NCBI GenBank assembly: GCA_963822295.1 | Contig: CAWGHD010000002.1 | Coordinates: forward strand, 2,604,001 to 2,668,000 | From: VRUE01 sp963822295 | GTDB taxonomy: Bacteria > Actinomycetota > Thermoleophilia > Solirubrobacterales > 70-9 | Direction: 5' to 3' | Length of the DNA stretch: 64,000 nucleotides | In this document: positions 33,893-42,600 of the stretch, piece by piece | Numbering within the stretch: position 1 is the stretch's first letter | How the letters are laid out: each line of letters opens with the position of its first letter | Position numbers and translations under genes: made by a program | Notes under the pieces: generated by a model | What the model was told of the DNA's origin: nothing | The model's input: the letters and a program-made list of their open reading frames with translations, nothing else | Databases searched by the model: none

Positions 33893-34621
33893 ATGACCGA
33901 GGCAGGGAGAGGCACGCAGTCCGACGAATCGCACGCCTTCGAGCATTTCCTGCCGGTCGTCGAGCGTTTCGAGGAGCTGGTCTTCGAGCAGCGGGCCCCT
34001 GTGCCCGACGACTACGACAGCGAGTACTTCGATTCCGAATGGCGCCATGAGGGCAACCGCTACGACCTCGAGACCAGGCGCCGGCTCGAGGACCGCAATC
34101 CGGCGCTGATCAAGGAGGTGCTCGAGCCTCGTGACGTGCTCGACTTGGGCTGCGGGCCCGGCTTCCTCATGTACTTTCTGCACGAGCTCGGTGTCGACGT
34201 GCGCGGCATCGACTTCAGCCCGGCGAGCATCGAGCTGGCCCCGCCGGAGGTCGCCGACCGCATCCAGATCGGCGAAGTCTCGGAGCCGCTGGTAGAGCCC
34301 GCCTCCCACGACCTGGTCATCTGCCGGGAGGTGCTGGAGCACCTGACCGTGCTCGACGTGCGGCGAACAGTGCAGCAGATCTGCAGGGCGAGCTCGAGGC
34401 TGGCCTACGTGACCACGCGCTTCCATCCGGAGCCGGCCGACCTGCTCGACTTCACCACTCAGTTCGACGTCGATCCAACCCACATCACGCTGCTCAGCAA
34501 GGACTTCATCCGCTGCCTCTTCGTGCTCGAGGGATTCCGCCGCCGCGCCGACCTCGAGGAGCGGATGGACTGGGGCGGCAAGGGACGCGTTCTAGTCTAC
34601 GAGCGTGTCACCGGAGACTGA
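33893..34621 (+). CDS. SAM-dependent methyltransferase
   Basis: 242 residues from ATG 33893. SAM motif I is RDVLDLGCGPGFLMYFLHEL, then GVDVRGIDFSPASIELA (motif post-I) and SHDLVICREVLEHLTVLDVR (motif II/III). It is a typical stand-alone Methyltransf_23/UbiG-like fold. Before the core, YDSEYFDSEWRHEGNRYDLE is a cap region common in glycan methyltransferases. Its stop overlaps the ABC ATPase start by 17 nt, so methylation may be linked to export, as in O-antigen chain-terminating systems (inference). Confidence 0.85.
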   Translation: MTEAGRGTQSDESHAFEHFLPVVERFEELVFEQRAPVPDDYDSEYFDSEWRHEGNRYDLETRRRLEDRNPALIKEVLEPRDVLDLGCGPGFLMYFLHELGVDVRGIDFSPASIELAPPEVADRIQIGEVSEPLVEPASHDLVICREVLEHLTVLDVRRTVQQICRASSRLAYVTTRFHPEPADLLDFTTQFDVDPTHITLLSKDFIRCLFVLEGFRRRADLEERMDWGGKGRVLVYERVTGD

Positions 34622-35972
34622 ATCACCCGACTACGCGGTCCGCGTCGAGGGCCTCGACAAGGTCTATCGCATCCGCCAGAGCCTTCACCAGCGGCGCTCG
34701 GGCGGCGGGGCGGAGGATCTGGGCGACGATGACGAGGACGAGTTCGCGGGCGACGAAGAGGTCGAGGACGAAGACGTCCAGGTCGTGACCCCGCGGCGGG
34801 TCGAGGCGCTTCGAGAGATCAGCTTCGAGGTCGGGCCCGGAGAGAGGTTCGGGATAGTCGGCTTCACGGGCGCCGGCAAGACGACCCTGCTCAAGATGCT
34901 CGGCCGCACCGCCCCGCCCACCGGGGGCCGGATCACGCTCGCGCGCCCGGTCGCGCCTCCCGCCGCCGGGCTCACGCGTCTGTTCGGCGTCGAGGAAACC
35001 GTGAGGCAGAACCTGCGGCACATGGCGGACCTCCTCCGTGTCGATCGCGAGACGCTGCTCGGGGCGGAACGAGAGATGCTTGCCTTCGCCGGGCTCGAGC
35101 GGCACCGTGACATCGTCCTGAAACGCTGGGCGAGCGGCTTTTCACCGCGTTTGTCGTCGGCGTTGGTGCTGCACATGGGAGCCCGCGTGATCCTCAGCGA
35201 GGGCAGCCCGCTGTCGGGCGAGCACAGCTTCCGCGAGCGCTGCGCGGCGCGCATCGACGAGCTCCTGGAGGGCGGCGCCTCCCTCGTCATGACCTGTGCC
35301 GATCCGAAGTCGGCTCGCGCCTGCTCATCGGCGATCTGGCTCGACGAAGGCCGGGTGCGGATGCAGGGAACCGGGGAGGAGGTGGCGGAGGAGTTCGAGC
35401 GCTACCTGCTCTCGGTCGATCTTGACGAGCTCGACCCCAGGATGACCGACAAGATCGCCCGGGCGCAGGAGCGCGAGGCGTTCAAGGTTGCTCGAGCGGA
35501 GGAGCGGGGGGCGCTGAAGGCCGCCCGGGCGGAGGACCGCGCGGCGGAGAAGGCCGCCTCGGTGGAGGCGGACCCGGTCCGAATCCGACGGGCCGTCGCG
35601 ATGACGGGCGACGGCCGCCCGGCCACGAGCTTTGGCGCCGACGACACTCTCCAGTTGCAGCTGACGCTGGACGCGCCCGCGGCCGGGCGCCTGCGCGGCC
35701 GGGCCATGCTCGTCCTCGACGAGGGCAGGACCCGGCGGCTGGGGCGCCACTTCGACACGACCCTCGACTCCGCCGGCGAGGTTCAGGCGACGATCGAGCT
35801 GCCGGTGAGGAACCTGCCCGTCGGAGCGGTGGCGATCGATCTCTCGGCGATGCTGGCCTCAGGCGACGTCGCGACCGAGCGGATCACCATCGAGGTGGCC
35901 GGCGAGGACCCGACGCTGGCGGAAGTCCGAGAGCTGGCCGCCCCCGAGTGGGTGCTCGGTCCTCAGAGGTGA
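34605..35972 (+). CDS. polysaccharide-export ABC transporter ATP-binding subunit (TagH/Wzt-like) with degenerate catalytic motifs
   Basis: 455 residues. N-terminal ABC domain with an unusual acidic insert (GDDDEDEFAGDEEVEDED, residues 40-57), intact Walker A GFTGAGKTT (86-94) and then unexpected losses. The signature region is WASGFSPRLSSALVLH (175-190). The Walker B position reads ARVILSEGSPLSG (193-205), so the Asp is Ser198 while Glu199 remains. The H-loop reads VMTCADP (228-234) with Cys instead of His. No clear Q-loop is seen. A charged helix (about 280-320) leads to a C-terminal beta domain, as in Wzt proteins that recognise the glycan end. The partner permease is encoded on the opposite strand, with a 10-nt tail overlap. 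Confidence 0.82.
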   Translation: MSPETESPDYAVRVEGLDKVYRIRQSLHQRRSGGGAEDLGDDDEDEFAGDEEVEDEDVQVVTPRRVEALREISFEVGPGERFGIVGFTGAGKTTLLKMLGRTAPPTGGRITLARPVAPPAAGLTRLFGVEETVRQNLRHMADLLRVDRETLLGAEREMLAFAGLERHRDIVLKRWASGFSPRLSSALVLHMGARVILSEGSPLSGEHSFRERCAARIDELLEGGASLVMTCADPKSARACSSAIWLDEGRVRMQGTGEEVAEEFERYLLSVDLDELDPRMTDKIARAQEREAFKVARAEERGALKAARAEDRAAEKAASVEADPVRIRRAVAMTGDGRPATSFGADDTLQLQLTLDAPAAGRLRGRAMLVLDEGRTRRLGRHFDTTLDSAGEVQATIELPVRNLPVGAVAIDLSAMLASGDVATERITIEVAGEDPTLAEVRELAAPEWVLGPQR

Positions 35973-36826
35973 TCCAGCGCCGCGGACTCGGAGCGGAAGT
36001 AGATCATCGCCCCGACGCTCGCGAACACCGATAGGCCGGCGAGCGAGATGATCAGCGACATGGTCGTCGGCGGCCCTTCGGAGAGCAGGGCGTACTTGGC
36101 AAGCCCGATCGGTGCGGTGAGCGGGTTGAGTTCGGTGATCAGCCGCAGGTTGTCCGGAACCGTCGAGGCGGGATAGGCGACCGGGGTGAAGAAGTACCAG
36201 AAGCGCAGCGCGGAGCTGAGGCTGAACCGAACGTCCCTGTACTGAGCGCCGGGGACCGCCAGCCACAGTCCCACCGTCAGCCCCCACGCCAGCAGCATCC
36301 CCAGGGCCGGGACGAGGAGCAGCATCTGCGACGAGACGTCGAGGTAGAACGTCCCCTCGCTGATCACATAGAAGCCGAGGCCGACTCCCAGGAAGCCGAG
36401 CACGATCAGGTAGTCGACGAACGCCGGGGCGGCGGCTCCGAGGAGGATGGGACCGCGCGGGATGTACAGGCGCCGCAGGATGCTGCGGTTGACCTCGAGC
36501 GAGCGGGTGCTGATGTACGCCGATTCCCGGAAGATCGTCCAGGCCGAGAAGGTGATCAGAAAAAAGATCAGGTAGGGGGTGCCCCCGGTGCTCACCGCGA
36601 GGACGCCTCCGAAGACGAACAGCTGGGAGAGGATCATCATCCCGGGCCGGAGGAAGAGCCAGATGGGCCCGAGGAAGGTGCGGATGAAGCGCCGTCGCAC
36701 GAAAATCCGGCCGAAGTAAGGAATCAGCCGGCGGGTTTTCCACGTTTCCCGCAGCCGGCTGCCGAGCCCCTCGCGGCGGGCCTCGATCACTTCATGGGTA
36801 TCGGCTGTCGGGATGCTAGGCGCCAA
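35963..36826 (-). CDS. ABC-2 type polysaccharide export permease (TagG/Wzm-like)
   Basis: 287 residues. Cytoplasmic N-terminus, then RRFIRTFLGPIWLFLRPGMM (the conserved amphipathic start of the family) and about six membrane spans, including LSQLFVFGGVLAVSTGG, YLIFFLITFSAWTIFRESAY, YLIVLGFLGVGLGFYVI and MLLLVPALGMLLAWGLTV. Length and topology fit permeases that export lipid-linked teichoic acid or O-antigen. With the convergent ATPase it should form the exporter. It overlaps the stop of the upstream FkbM-like gene by 11 nt and ends the minus-strand operon that starts at 40576. Confidence 0.88.
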   Translation of the reverse strand: MAPSIPTADTHEVIEARREGLGSRLRETWKTRRLIPYFGRIFVRRRFIRTFLGPIWLFLRPGMMILSQLFVFGGVLAVSTGGTPYLIFFLITFSAWTIFRESAYISTRSLEVNRSILRRLYIPRGPILLGAAAPAFVDYLIVLGFLGVGLGFYVISEGTFYLDVSSQMLLLVPALGMLLAWGLTVGLWLAVPGAQYRDVRFSLSSALRFWYFFTPVAYPASTVPDNLRLITELNPLTAPIGLAKYALLSEGPPTTMSLIISLAGLSVFASVGAMIYFRSESAALDHL

Positions 36827-37790
36827 GCGCGAGAACGCTTGCGACCTTCAGCTCTTCGCCACCGGCGAGCTCTGCGACCTTCGGAACGGAGACAACCCCG
36901 GCTTCCTCCAGTCTCAAAAGCGTCGCATCCCGACCGAAGTGCTCCTCCAGCGCTGAGTCGAGCTTCGTCGCGTTCGTGGGGTCTGCGAGCACACGGTCGT
37001 CGAGGTCGAGAAGCACCGCCGCGCCGCGAGCGGACTCCCGCATTCCCTCCAGAACCGCCGCAGGGTCCTGGCGGGCGGAGATCCTGACGAGCGCGGTGCC
37101 GTCGGGATCGAGCGCCCCCCGGGCCGCGAGCTCGTCGATCGAGGCGGACTCGACCTCGACGGCCTTGCCCTTGCGGACGGCTTCGACCTCGTCCTCCTCC
37201 GCGGCCGGCCTGTAGTCGCACCACCCCCGTTTTCCCTGGCGAAGCACCAACGCCCTTCCCGTCTTCGGCTCGGCATTGATCGCCTCGATCTGATCCGGGA
37301 GGTCGTTGAGGGCCCGATTTGCGCACATGAGCCGGTACATGCCGGGGTTCGGCTCGAGGGCGACGACACGTTTGAAGCCGTGCTCCTGGATCGCGAGCAC
37401 GGCGGTGATTCCGTATTCCGCTCCGATGTCGAGGAACAGGCTGGCGTCGGAGAGGGGTGTGACCTCCTTGAGGCGCTCGACCGCCAGCCGCAGGGCGCGG
37501 CCGCTGAGGGAAGCCCTCTTCGTGAACATCATGCGGGCATCGCCGCGTTCGCCCGCGCCGACCAGAAACGTGCGGCCCTGCCGATCCTGGGCCGAGACGA
37601 TGGGCGTGAAAAGCGCGGCGTCTTCCTCGAAGAAGTCTCGACGCGCCTGCTTGCTCTTTCCGGGCGACTCCTGCTTTTTCTTCGACTCGTCCCGCCTGAC
37701 GCCCTCGCGCGTGAGGTGCTTCGAGAGCTTCCGCTCGGCCGTTGGGCCTTCGTCTCGGTCGGGCTGTGTGGGGACGTTTTGTGTTGGCAC
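36816..37790 (-). CDS. FkbM-like methyltransferase
   Basis: 324 residues. A Lys/Arg-rich N-terminus of about 60 residues precedes the core. SAM motif: SLFLDIGAEYGITAVLAIQE (about residues 116-135), then RVVALEPNPGMYRLMCANRA. The second half is shortened and the usual catalytic region is hard to place (LVRISARQDPAAVLEGMRES). It belongs with the FkbM family but is diverged, so its activity is uncertain. It sits between the phosphotransferase-like gene (14 nt upstream) and the permease. Confidence 0.7.
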   Translation of the reverse strand: MPTQNVPTQPDRDEGPTAERKLSKHLTREGVRRDESKKKQESPGKSKQARRDFFEEDAALFTPIVSAQDRQGRTFLVGAGERGDARMMFTKRASLSGRALRLAVERLKEVTPLSDASLFLDIGAEYGITAVLAIQEHGFKRVVALEPNPGMYRLMCANRALNDLPDQIEAINAEPKTGRALVLRQGKRGWCDYRPAAEEDEVEAVRKGKAVEVESASIDELAARGALDPDGTALVRISARQDPAAVLEGMRESARGAAVLLDLDDRVLADPTNATKLDSALEEHFGRDATLLRLEEAGVVSVPKVAELAGGEELKVASVLALGA

Positions 37791-37804
37791 AGTGAGTCCC
37801 CGGC

Positions 37805-39163
37805 TCAGGTCCGGGGGTTTCTGACCGTATCAAGTGAGGACGGCTCGAAATGGCCCTGTTCACAAACCTGATTCACGCTTTCCCTGAGGCGCGCCGCGTA
37901 GCTCGATTGATCGCTCCAGACGATCCGGCTCAGCGATGGATCGGGCGCAAGCTCATCGGTCCCCGACGCCGCGGCCTCCGCGAACAGCAGGCGCAAATCC
38001 TCGTAGCTGTGCGCGAGCCTGACCGGCGTCGCCTCGGCGAGCCCGGCGAAGTGCTCGTAACGGGCGACGGTGCTCAGCGGCGGCCGGTTCACCCCGTCGT
38101 CCGCGGTCACCGCGATCACCGGGCGGGGCACGAGCGCGGCCTCCAGCACCATCGTCGAGAGCGGGGAGACGACGAACGAGGCGTGATGCAGCAGCGGCAG
38201 GTATTCGGAGAGCGGTGGGAATGCGGCGCTCTCCCGCGTCCGGCCGCCCGGCTCGAACGACGCGACGTAGGCGCCGGCGACCGCGGGGTCGAGGACCACC
38301 CCGTCGCCCTCCTCGACCCGGTCGGGGCGCCGCCGCGGCGCCCGGTAGGGGTGGGGGCGGTAGACGAGCGTGAGGTCGAGCCCGGCCTCGGCACGAGCCT
38401 CCCGCAGCTCGTCGACGAGGCGGGCCTCGTCGTAGGGCGTGTATGCCCCGGCGATCAGCACATACGGCTTCGGGAACGGGCTCGCACCCACCGTCTCGGG
38501 GGGGTGCAGATAGCGGTCGAGCATCGGCGAGCCGATCACCTCGATGCGCTCCGCGGGAAGGTCGTGGACCCGACGGGCGTCGGCCGCGGTTCGCTCCCCC
38601 CAGACGGCGAGCCTGTCGGGCCGCTCGATCAGGGCCCCCTTGCTCGTCAGGCCGTCCCAGTTGACCATGACCGCGAGGGTGGGGACGCCCCGGCGCCTCG
38701 CTGCCCGGATCGTCTGGTTGACCAGCGGGTCGTTGCCGCCGGTCGGCGTCAGGATCGTGTTCGGCGCGGCGTCGTCGATCAGCTCCCCGAGGCGTCGGTT
38801 GGGGCCCGCGGCGGCGCGCAGGGCCCGGTCCAGAACGGTTCGCACTCCGGGCATGGCCAGCAGCCTCAGGGCCGTCCGGGTCCTCCGCCTGGTCAGAGAC
38901 AGCTTTGTGGCGAGCGTGACCGAGCGCTTTCGCCTGGCGGCCCGCCAGAGCAGCTCGAGCCACTCGTAGAGGCGCGTCTGGAAGCCGCGCTCCTCGACCT
39001 CGCCCAGATAGCCGGGCTGCCTGCGGGCCTCGCTGTCGGGAGCGACCCGACCCGCCGAGACCAGGAGCAGGACCTCTCCGTCGATCCGGTCGAGGGCCCC
39101 CGAGCCGAGGATGTTGCGGACGTGGAGGTCGGCGGCGAGGATTACGAGGGTGCGCTCAGCCAC
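37805..39163 (-). CDS. CDP-glycerol-phosphotransferase-like / GT-B surface-polymer enzyme
   Basis: 452 residues. N-terminal region AERTLVILAADLHVRNILGS; middle VMVNWDGLTSKGALIERPDR, which matches WDNLSNKG...HPDR in the fusion protein at 29653. The donor half has YVLIAGAYTPYDEARLVDEL, LVYRPHPYRAPRRRPD and HHASFVVSPLSTMVLEAALV. The RPHP motif and the late Ser/Thr-rich loop followed by Glu are seen in CDP-glycerol phosphotransferases and related enzymes. It probably transfers a phosphate-linked or sugar unit to the polymer. Its start overlaps the stop of the gene at 39156 by 8 nt. Confidence 0.72.
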   Translation of the reverse strand: MAERTLVILAADLHVRNILGSGALDRIDGEVLLLVSAGRVAPDSEARRQPGYLGEVEERGFQTRLYEWLELLWRAARRKRSVTLATKLSLTRRRTRTALRLLAMPGVRTVLDRALRAAAGPNRRLGELIDDAAPNTILTPTGGNDPLVNQTIRAARRRGVPTLAVMVNWDGLTSKGALIERPDRLAVWGERTAADARRVHDLPAERIEVIGSPMLDRYLHPPETVGASPFPKPYVLIAGAYTPYDEARLVDELREARAEAGLDLTLVYRPHPYRAPRRRPDRVEEGDGVVLDPAVAGAYVASFEPGGRTRESAAFPPLSEYLPLLHHASFVVSPLSTMVLEAALVPRPVIAVTADDGVNRPPLSTVARYEHFAGLAEATPVRLAHSYEDLRLLFAEAAASGTDELAPDPSLSRIVWSDQSSYAARLRESVNQVCEQGHFEPSSLDTVRNPRT

Positions 39164-40130
39164 CGGCCGCCGTCGCGTTCGTGCCGGCGGCCGGCGCAGG
39201 CGCGCCGCGCATCACCGAGACGAGATCGTCCCATCCATGGCTCCTCGCCGTCTCCATCGCGCGCACGCCGATGCGCGTCAGATCGAGCGGGTCCTCGGGC
39301 AGCTCGTCGCACCGCTCGATGTCGATCAGGTTGTCCATGTGGCCGAAATGCGGCGGGGAGTGCTCGTCCATGTTCGTGATCACCACGCTCCCCTGCTCCA
39401 TGGCCGCCGACACCGTGGTGTTGTTGGCCCGCACGCCGCTTGGGAAGAAGGAGGCGAAGAACGTGGTCTCACGCAGGAAGTTGAAGATGGCCACGTCGGA
39501 GAGGTTGCCCAGGAAGTAGAGCCGCTCCGGGGGGAAGAGTTCGTGCATCTCCTCGAAGACCGCCTGGCCATCCTTGATCGAGGCGGTTTCGTGGTTGGCC
39601 GAGGAGACGTACAGCGCGTACAGGTGCCCGGTTGCCTCGAGCAGGTCCCGCAGATGGGCGAATCGCGCCGTCTGGATCTTGTGCGCCATCCCGAACGAGA
39701 AGACCGAGAGCTTCACCGGAGGGTAGGTCCGGTCGTCGAGGAGGAGGCTGGGGGTCCAGACCGACCCGACCTGGGCGCGGTGACGCCTCACCTCCGCCTC
39801 GATCTCCGCGTTTGCGCACCAGACCTCGGTGGCGCCGGCGATCATCCTCGTCTCCAGCTCCGTGCCGGCGATGTCGTGGAGCAGAAGGTCGTACCCGGGA
39901 CCCTGCTCCTCGGCCATCCGCGCCAGTCGCTCGGCGGCCTCGGGCCGCAGCTCGGAGAACTTGAAGGAGAGGCAGGGCCTGCGGCAGCTCGACACCCGGT
40001 CGTCTTCGATCCCCAGCAGGGGAACCTCCAGGCGCTCGGCGAGGATCTCGTTGAAGCGCGCGACTCCCGACGCGAAGGTGTTCAGGTGGTGGGTGACGAC
40101 CGCGTCGATCGGGTCCGCTCCCGCGCTCAT
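39156..40130 (-). CDS. uncharacterised glycosyltransferase-like protein
   Basis: 324 residues. It begins with IDAVVTHHLNTFASGVARFN, like the acceptor domain of GT-B enzymes, and later has LSVFSFGMAHKIQTARFAHL, YFLGNLSDVAIFNFLRETTF, FASFFPSGVRANNTTVSAAM and MEQGSVVITNMDEHSPPHFG. These resemble the donor half of GT4-like enzymes, but the order of motifs does not fit a family I can name. It lies between the nucleotidyltransferase (4-nt overlap) and the phosphotransferase-like gene, so a role in building the same polymer is likely. Confidence 0.6.
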   Translation of the reverse strand: MSAGADPIDAVVTHHLNTFASGVARFNEILAERLEVPLLGIEDDRVSSCRRPCLSFKFSELRPEAAERLARMAEEQGPGYDLLLHDIAGTELETRMIAGATEVWCANAEIEAEVRRHRAQVGSVWTPSLLLDDRTYPPVKLSVFSFGMAHKIQTARFAHLRDLLEATGHLYALYVSSANHETASIKDGQAVFEEMHELFPPERLYFLGNLSDVAIFNFLRETTFFASFFPSGVRANNTTVSAAMEQGSVVITNMDEHSPPHFGHMDNLIDIERCDELPEDPLDLTRIGVRAMETARSHGWDDLVSVMRGAPAPAAGTNATAAGG

Positions 40131-40576
40131 CCCTGCCTCACCTCCTCCTGCTCGCGGTATTGCTTCAGCAGCCGGGAGGAGGAGTCGCGGACGGTGTCGA
40201 GGAAGACGATCTCGACCCCGCGTTCCTCGCAGAGCCTCACCTCGGCCTCCGGCAGCCGGTCGCGCCAGTCGGCGCCCTTCACGTAGTAGCGGGGCTCGAG
40301 CGCGGCCAGCACCTCGCTGGTCGGCTCCTGAGCGGGATAGGTGTAGTCGATGTAGCGGATCGCGTCGATCACCCGGGCGCGCGCGTCGTGGGCGAGGAGC
40401 GGGGCGTGCTTGCGCTCAACCCAGCTGTCCGGAGCCAGGCAGCAGAGCAGGGGCGCGCCCAGCTTCGAGGCCGCCTCGAAGTAGGCGATGTGCCCGTCGT
40501 GCAGCGGGTCGAACCCCCCGTCGACCATCGCCACCTCGCCCTGCAGGCGTTGCAGATCGCCGCGCCCTACGAGCAT
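40127..40576 (-). CDS. cytidylyltransferase-like nucleotidyltransferase (TagD/HldE C-domain type)
   Basis: 149 residues from ATG 40576 with GGGAGG about 10 nt upstream. The nucleotidyltransferase signature is FDPLHDGHIAYFEAASKLG (HxGH-type active site, about residues 23-41), followed by RYYVKGADWRDRLPEAE and SSSRLLKQ near the end. YVKGxDW and the late S-S motif are as in HldE C-domains and glycerol-phosphate cytidylyltransferases. It should make a CDP- or ADP-activated precursor for the transferases encoded downstream. First gene of the five-gene minus-strand export operon. Confidence 0.8.
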   Translation of the reverse strand: MLVGRGDLQRLQGEVAMVDGGFDPLHDGHIAYFEAASKLGAPLLCCLAPDSWVERKHAPLLAHDARARVIDAIRYIDYTYPAQEPTSEVLAALEPRYYVKGADWRDRLPEAEVRLCEERGVEIVFLDTVRDSSSRLLKQYREQEEVRQG

Positions 40577-40636
40577 TCCCACCAGCTCCCTCCCGGACCG
40601 TTCATCGCGGTGACAGTTAATCAATCCGATGGCGGC

Positions 40637-40642
40637 TACCAT
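40637..40642 (+). promoter_or_regulatory. TAnnnT -10 element for leaderless gmd
   Basis: TACCAT ends 6 nt before GTG 40649; no Shine-Dalgarno sequence is present. Confidence 0.4.
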
Positions 40643-40648
40643 CCCCGC

Positions 40649-41653
40649 GTGGCGCGCGCGCTGATCACCGGAATCACGGGGCAGGACGGCTCCTACCTGG
40701 CCGAGCAGCTGCTCGAGAAGGGGTATGAGGTCCACGGGGTCGTGCGCCGCTCCTCCTCCTTCAACCGGGAGCGGATCGACCCGATCGAAAGAGGGGTGCA
40801 GGGCGAGGGCGGCCTCTTCCTCCACTACGGCGACGTCACCGATTCCAGCCGCCTGGTGCGGTTGGTCTACGAGATCCAGCCAGACGAGGTGTACAACCTC
40901 GCCGCGCAATCCCACGTGCGCGTCTCCTTCGACATTCCGGAGCACACGTCTGACGTCACGGGCATGGGCACGGTCCGCCTGCTGGAGGCGATCCGCGACG
41001 CGGGAGTGAACCCGCGCTTCTACCAGGCGTCCTCGAGTGAGATGTTCGGCTCGGCCCCACCACCTCAGAGAGAGGACACGCCGTTTCACCCGCGCAGCCC
41101 GTATGCCGTCGCGAAGGTGGGTGCCTACTGGATCACCGTCAACTACCGCGAGTCCTACGGAATGCACGCCTCCAACGGGATCCTCTTCAACCATGAGTCG
41201 GAGCGGCGCGGGGAGACGTTCGTGACCCGCAAGATCACCAGGGCCCTCGCCGCGATCCACCTCGGGCTGCGCGACAGGCTCTCGCTTGGGAATTTGGACG
41301 CGAAGCGCGACTGGGGCTACGCGCCCGACTACACCGAAGCGATGTGGATGATGCTCCAGCAGGAGGAGCCCGACGACTACGTGATCGCCAGCGGGGAGAT
41401 GCACTCGGTCAGGGATTTCCTCGACGCCGCGGGCAGGCACCTGGACCTCGACTGGGAGAAGCACGTCGAGATCGACCCGCGATTCTTTCGCCCCGCCGAG
41501 GTCGACGCCCTCTGCGGGGACCCTTCCAAGGCGCGGGAGAAGCTCGGCTGGGAGGCCTCCACCTCGTTCGAGGACCTGGTCCGGATCATGGTCGAGGCCG
41601 ACGTCAAGGCGATCCAGGACGGCCTCGCCGGAAACCTCGTCCGCGTCGAGTAG
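40649..41653 (+). CDS. gmd: GDP-mannose 4,6-dehydratase
   Basis: 334 residues from GTG 40649, close to the usual length. It makes GDP-4-keto-6-deoxy-mannose, the precursor of GDP-rhamnose and GDP-fucose. Landmarks: ALITGITGQDGSYLAEQLLE (NADP-binding), VVRRSSSFNRERID (substrate loop typical of Gmd), YNLAAQSHVRVSFDIPEHT, YQASSSEMFGSAPPPQREDT, SPYAVAKVGAYWITVNYRES (Tyr-x3-Lys pair) and GILFNHESERRGETFVTRKI. Followed after 7 nt by the reductase-like gene, so the two form one pathway. Confidence 0.93.
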   Translation: MARALITGITGQDGSYLAEQLLEKGYEVHGVVRRSSSFNRERIDPIERGVQGEGGLFLHYGDVTDSSRLVRLVYEIQPDEVYNLAAQSHVRVSFDIPEHTSDVTGMGTVRLLEAIRDAGVNPRFYQASSSEMFGSAPPPQREDTPFHPRSPYAVAKVGAYWITVNYRESYGMHASNGILFNHESERRGETFVTRKITRALAAIHLGLRDRLSLGNLDAKRDWGYAPDYTEAMWMMLQQEEPDDYVIASGEMHSVRDFLDAAGRHLDLDWEKHVEIDPRFFRPAEVDALCGDPSKAREKLGWEASTSFEDLVRIMVEADVKAIQDGLAGNLVRVE

Positions 41654-41660
41654 CGGCCAG

Positions 41661-42599
41661 ATGGCCGCCGGCGGCAGCCTTCTGATCGTCGGTGCCCTCG
41701 GCTTCGTCGGCCGGCACCTGGCGGAGCTCGCTGAGCTCGAAGGCGTCGATGTCGTCACCGCCGATCGCGTCCCGGGAGCCGACCACGTCTGCGACCTGCT
41801 CGACCCCGCCTCGGTCGGCGCCTGCGTCGCGGCCGCCGGGCCCACCATGGTCGTCAACATGGCGGGCGCGGCCTCGGTCGCGGCGAGCTGGGAGGACCCG
41901 GCCGGGAGCTTCGAGGCGAATGCGCTCGGCGCCCTGCACCTGCTGGAGGCGGTTCGCGCCGAGGCACCCGAGTCTCACGTGCTCTGCGTCTCCTCGGCGG
42001 AGGTCTATGGCGAGCCGGGCCCCGATTCGCTGCCGCTCACGGAGGACTCGCCGCTCGCGCCCGTCAACCCGTACGGCGCCGGAAAGGCGGCGATGGAGGC
42101 GCTCTGCGGGCAGTACTCGCGGGGAAGCGGCCTGCGGGTCGGGATCGTCCGCGCCTTCAACCAGATCGGCCCCGGCCAGTCGCCGAGCTTCGCCGCACCG
42201 AGCTTCGCGAGGCAGATCGCTGCCGCCGAGGTATCCGGCGCCGAGCGGGCCGAGCTGTTGGTCGGCAACCTCGAGGCCGCCCGGGACTTCACCGACGTGC
42301 GCGACACGGCGCGCGCCTTCCTCGAGGTCGCCCGCAACGGGCTGACCGGCCCCTACAACCTCTGCTCCGGGAGGGCGCTGACGCTCGCCGAGCTCGTCGA
42401 TGAGATGGTCGCGGCGGCGACGATCCCCGTCGAGGTGCGCCGCGACCCCGCCCGCTACCGCCCCGCCGACCCGTCGATCGCGTACGGAAGCGCCGATCGC
42501 CTTCGAGAGGCGGTCGGTTGGGCACCCCGCATCCCGGTCTCCCAGACCGTCGCCGACCTGCTCGAGCACTCGCGGCGCCAGGTCGAGGCGGAGCGCTGA
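41661..42599 (+). CDS. rmd: GDP-4-keto-6-deoxymannose reductase-like epimerase/dehydratase
   Basis: 312 residues. NAD(P)-binding LLIVGALGFVGRHLAELAEL; YG motif SSAEVYGEPGPDSLPLTEDS; catalytic NPYGAGKAAMEALCGQYSRG (Tyr-x3-Lys); AFNQIGPGQSPSFAAPSFAR; AARDFTDVRDTARAFLEVAR. The PGQ and FAR pattern and the pairing with gmd favour Rmd, giving GDP-D-rhamnose, over GDP-fucose synthase. The symbol is a probable assignment, since GDP-talose-type reductases look similar. Confidence 0.78.
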   Translation: MAAGGSLLIVGALGFVGRHLAELAELEGVDVVTADRVPGADHVCDLLDPASVGACVAAAGPTMVVNMAGAASVAASWEDPAGSFEANALGALHLLEAVRAEAPESHVLCVSSAEVYGEPGPDSLPLTEDSPLAPVNPYGAGKAAMEALCGQYSRGSGLRVGIVRAFNQIGPGQSPSFAAPSFARQIAAAEVSGAERAELLVGNLEAARDFTDVRDTARAFLEVARNGLTGPYNLCSGRALTLAELVDEMVAAATIPVEVRRDPARYRPADPSIAYGSADRLREAVGWAPRIPVSQTVADLLEHSRRQVEAER

Positions 42600-42600
42600 C

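Noticed and set aside
40577..41860. Upstream extension of the nucleotidyltransferase frame to 577 codons
   Set aside because: The extension is antisense to gmd, and the true N-terminus with ribosome binding site is at 40576.
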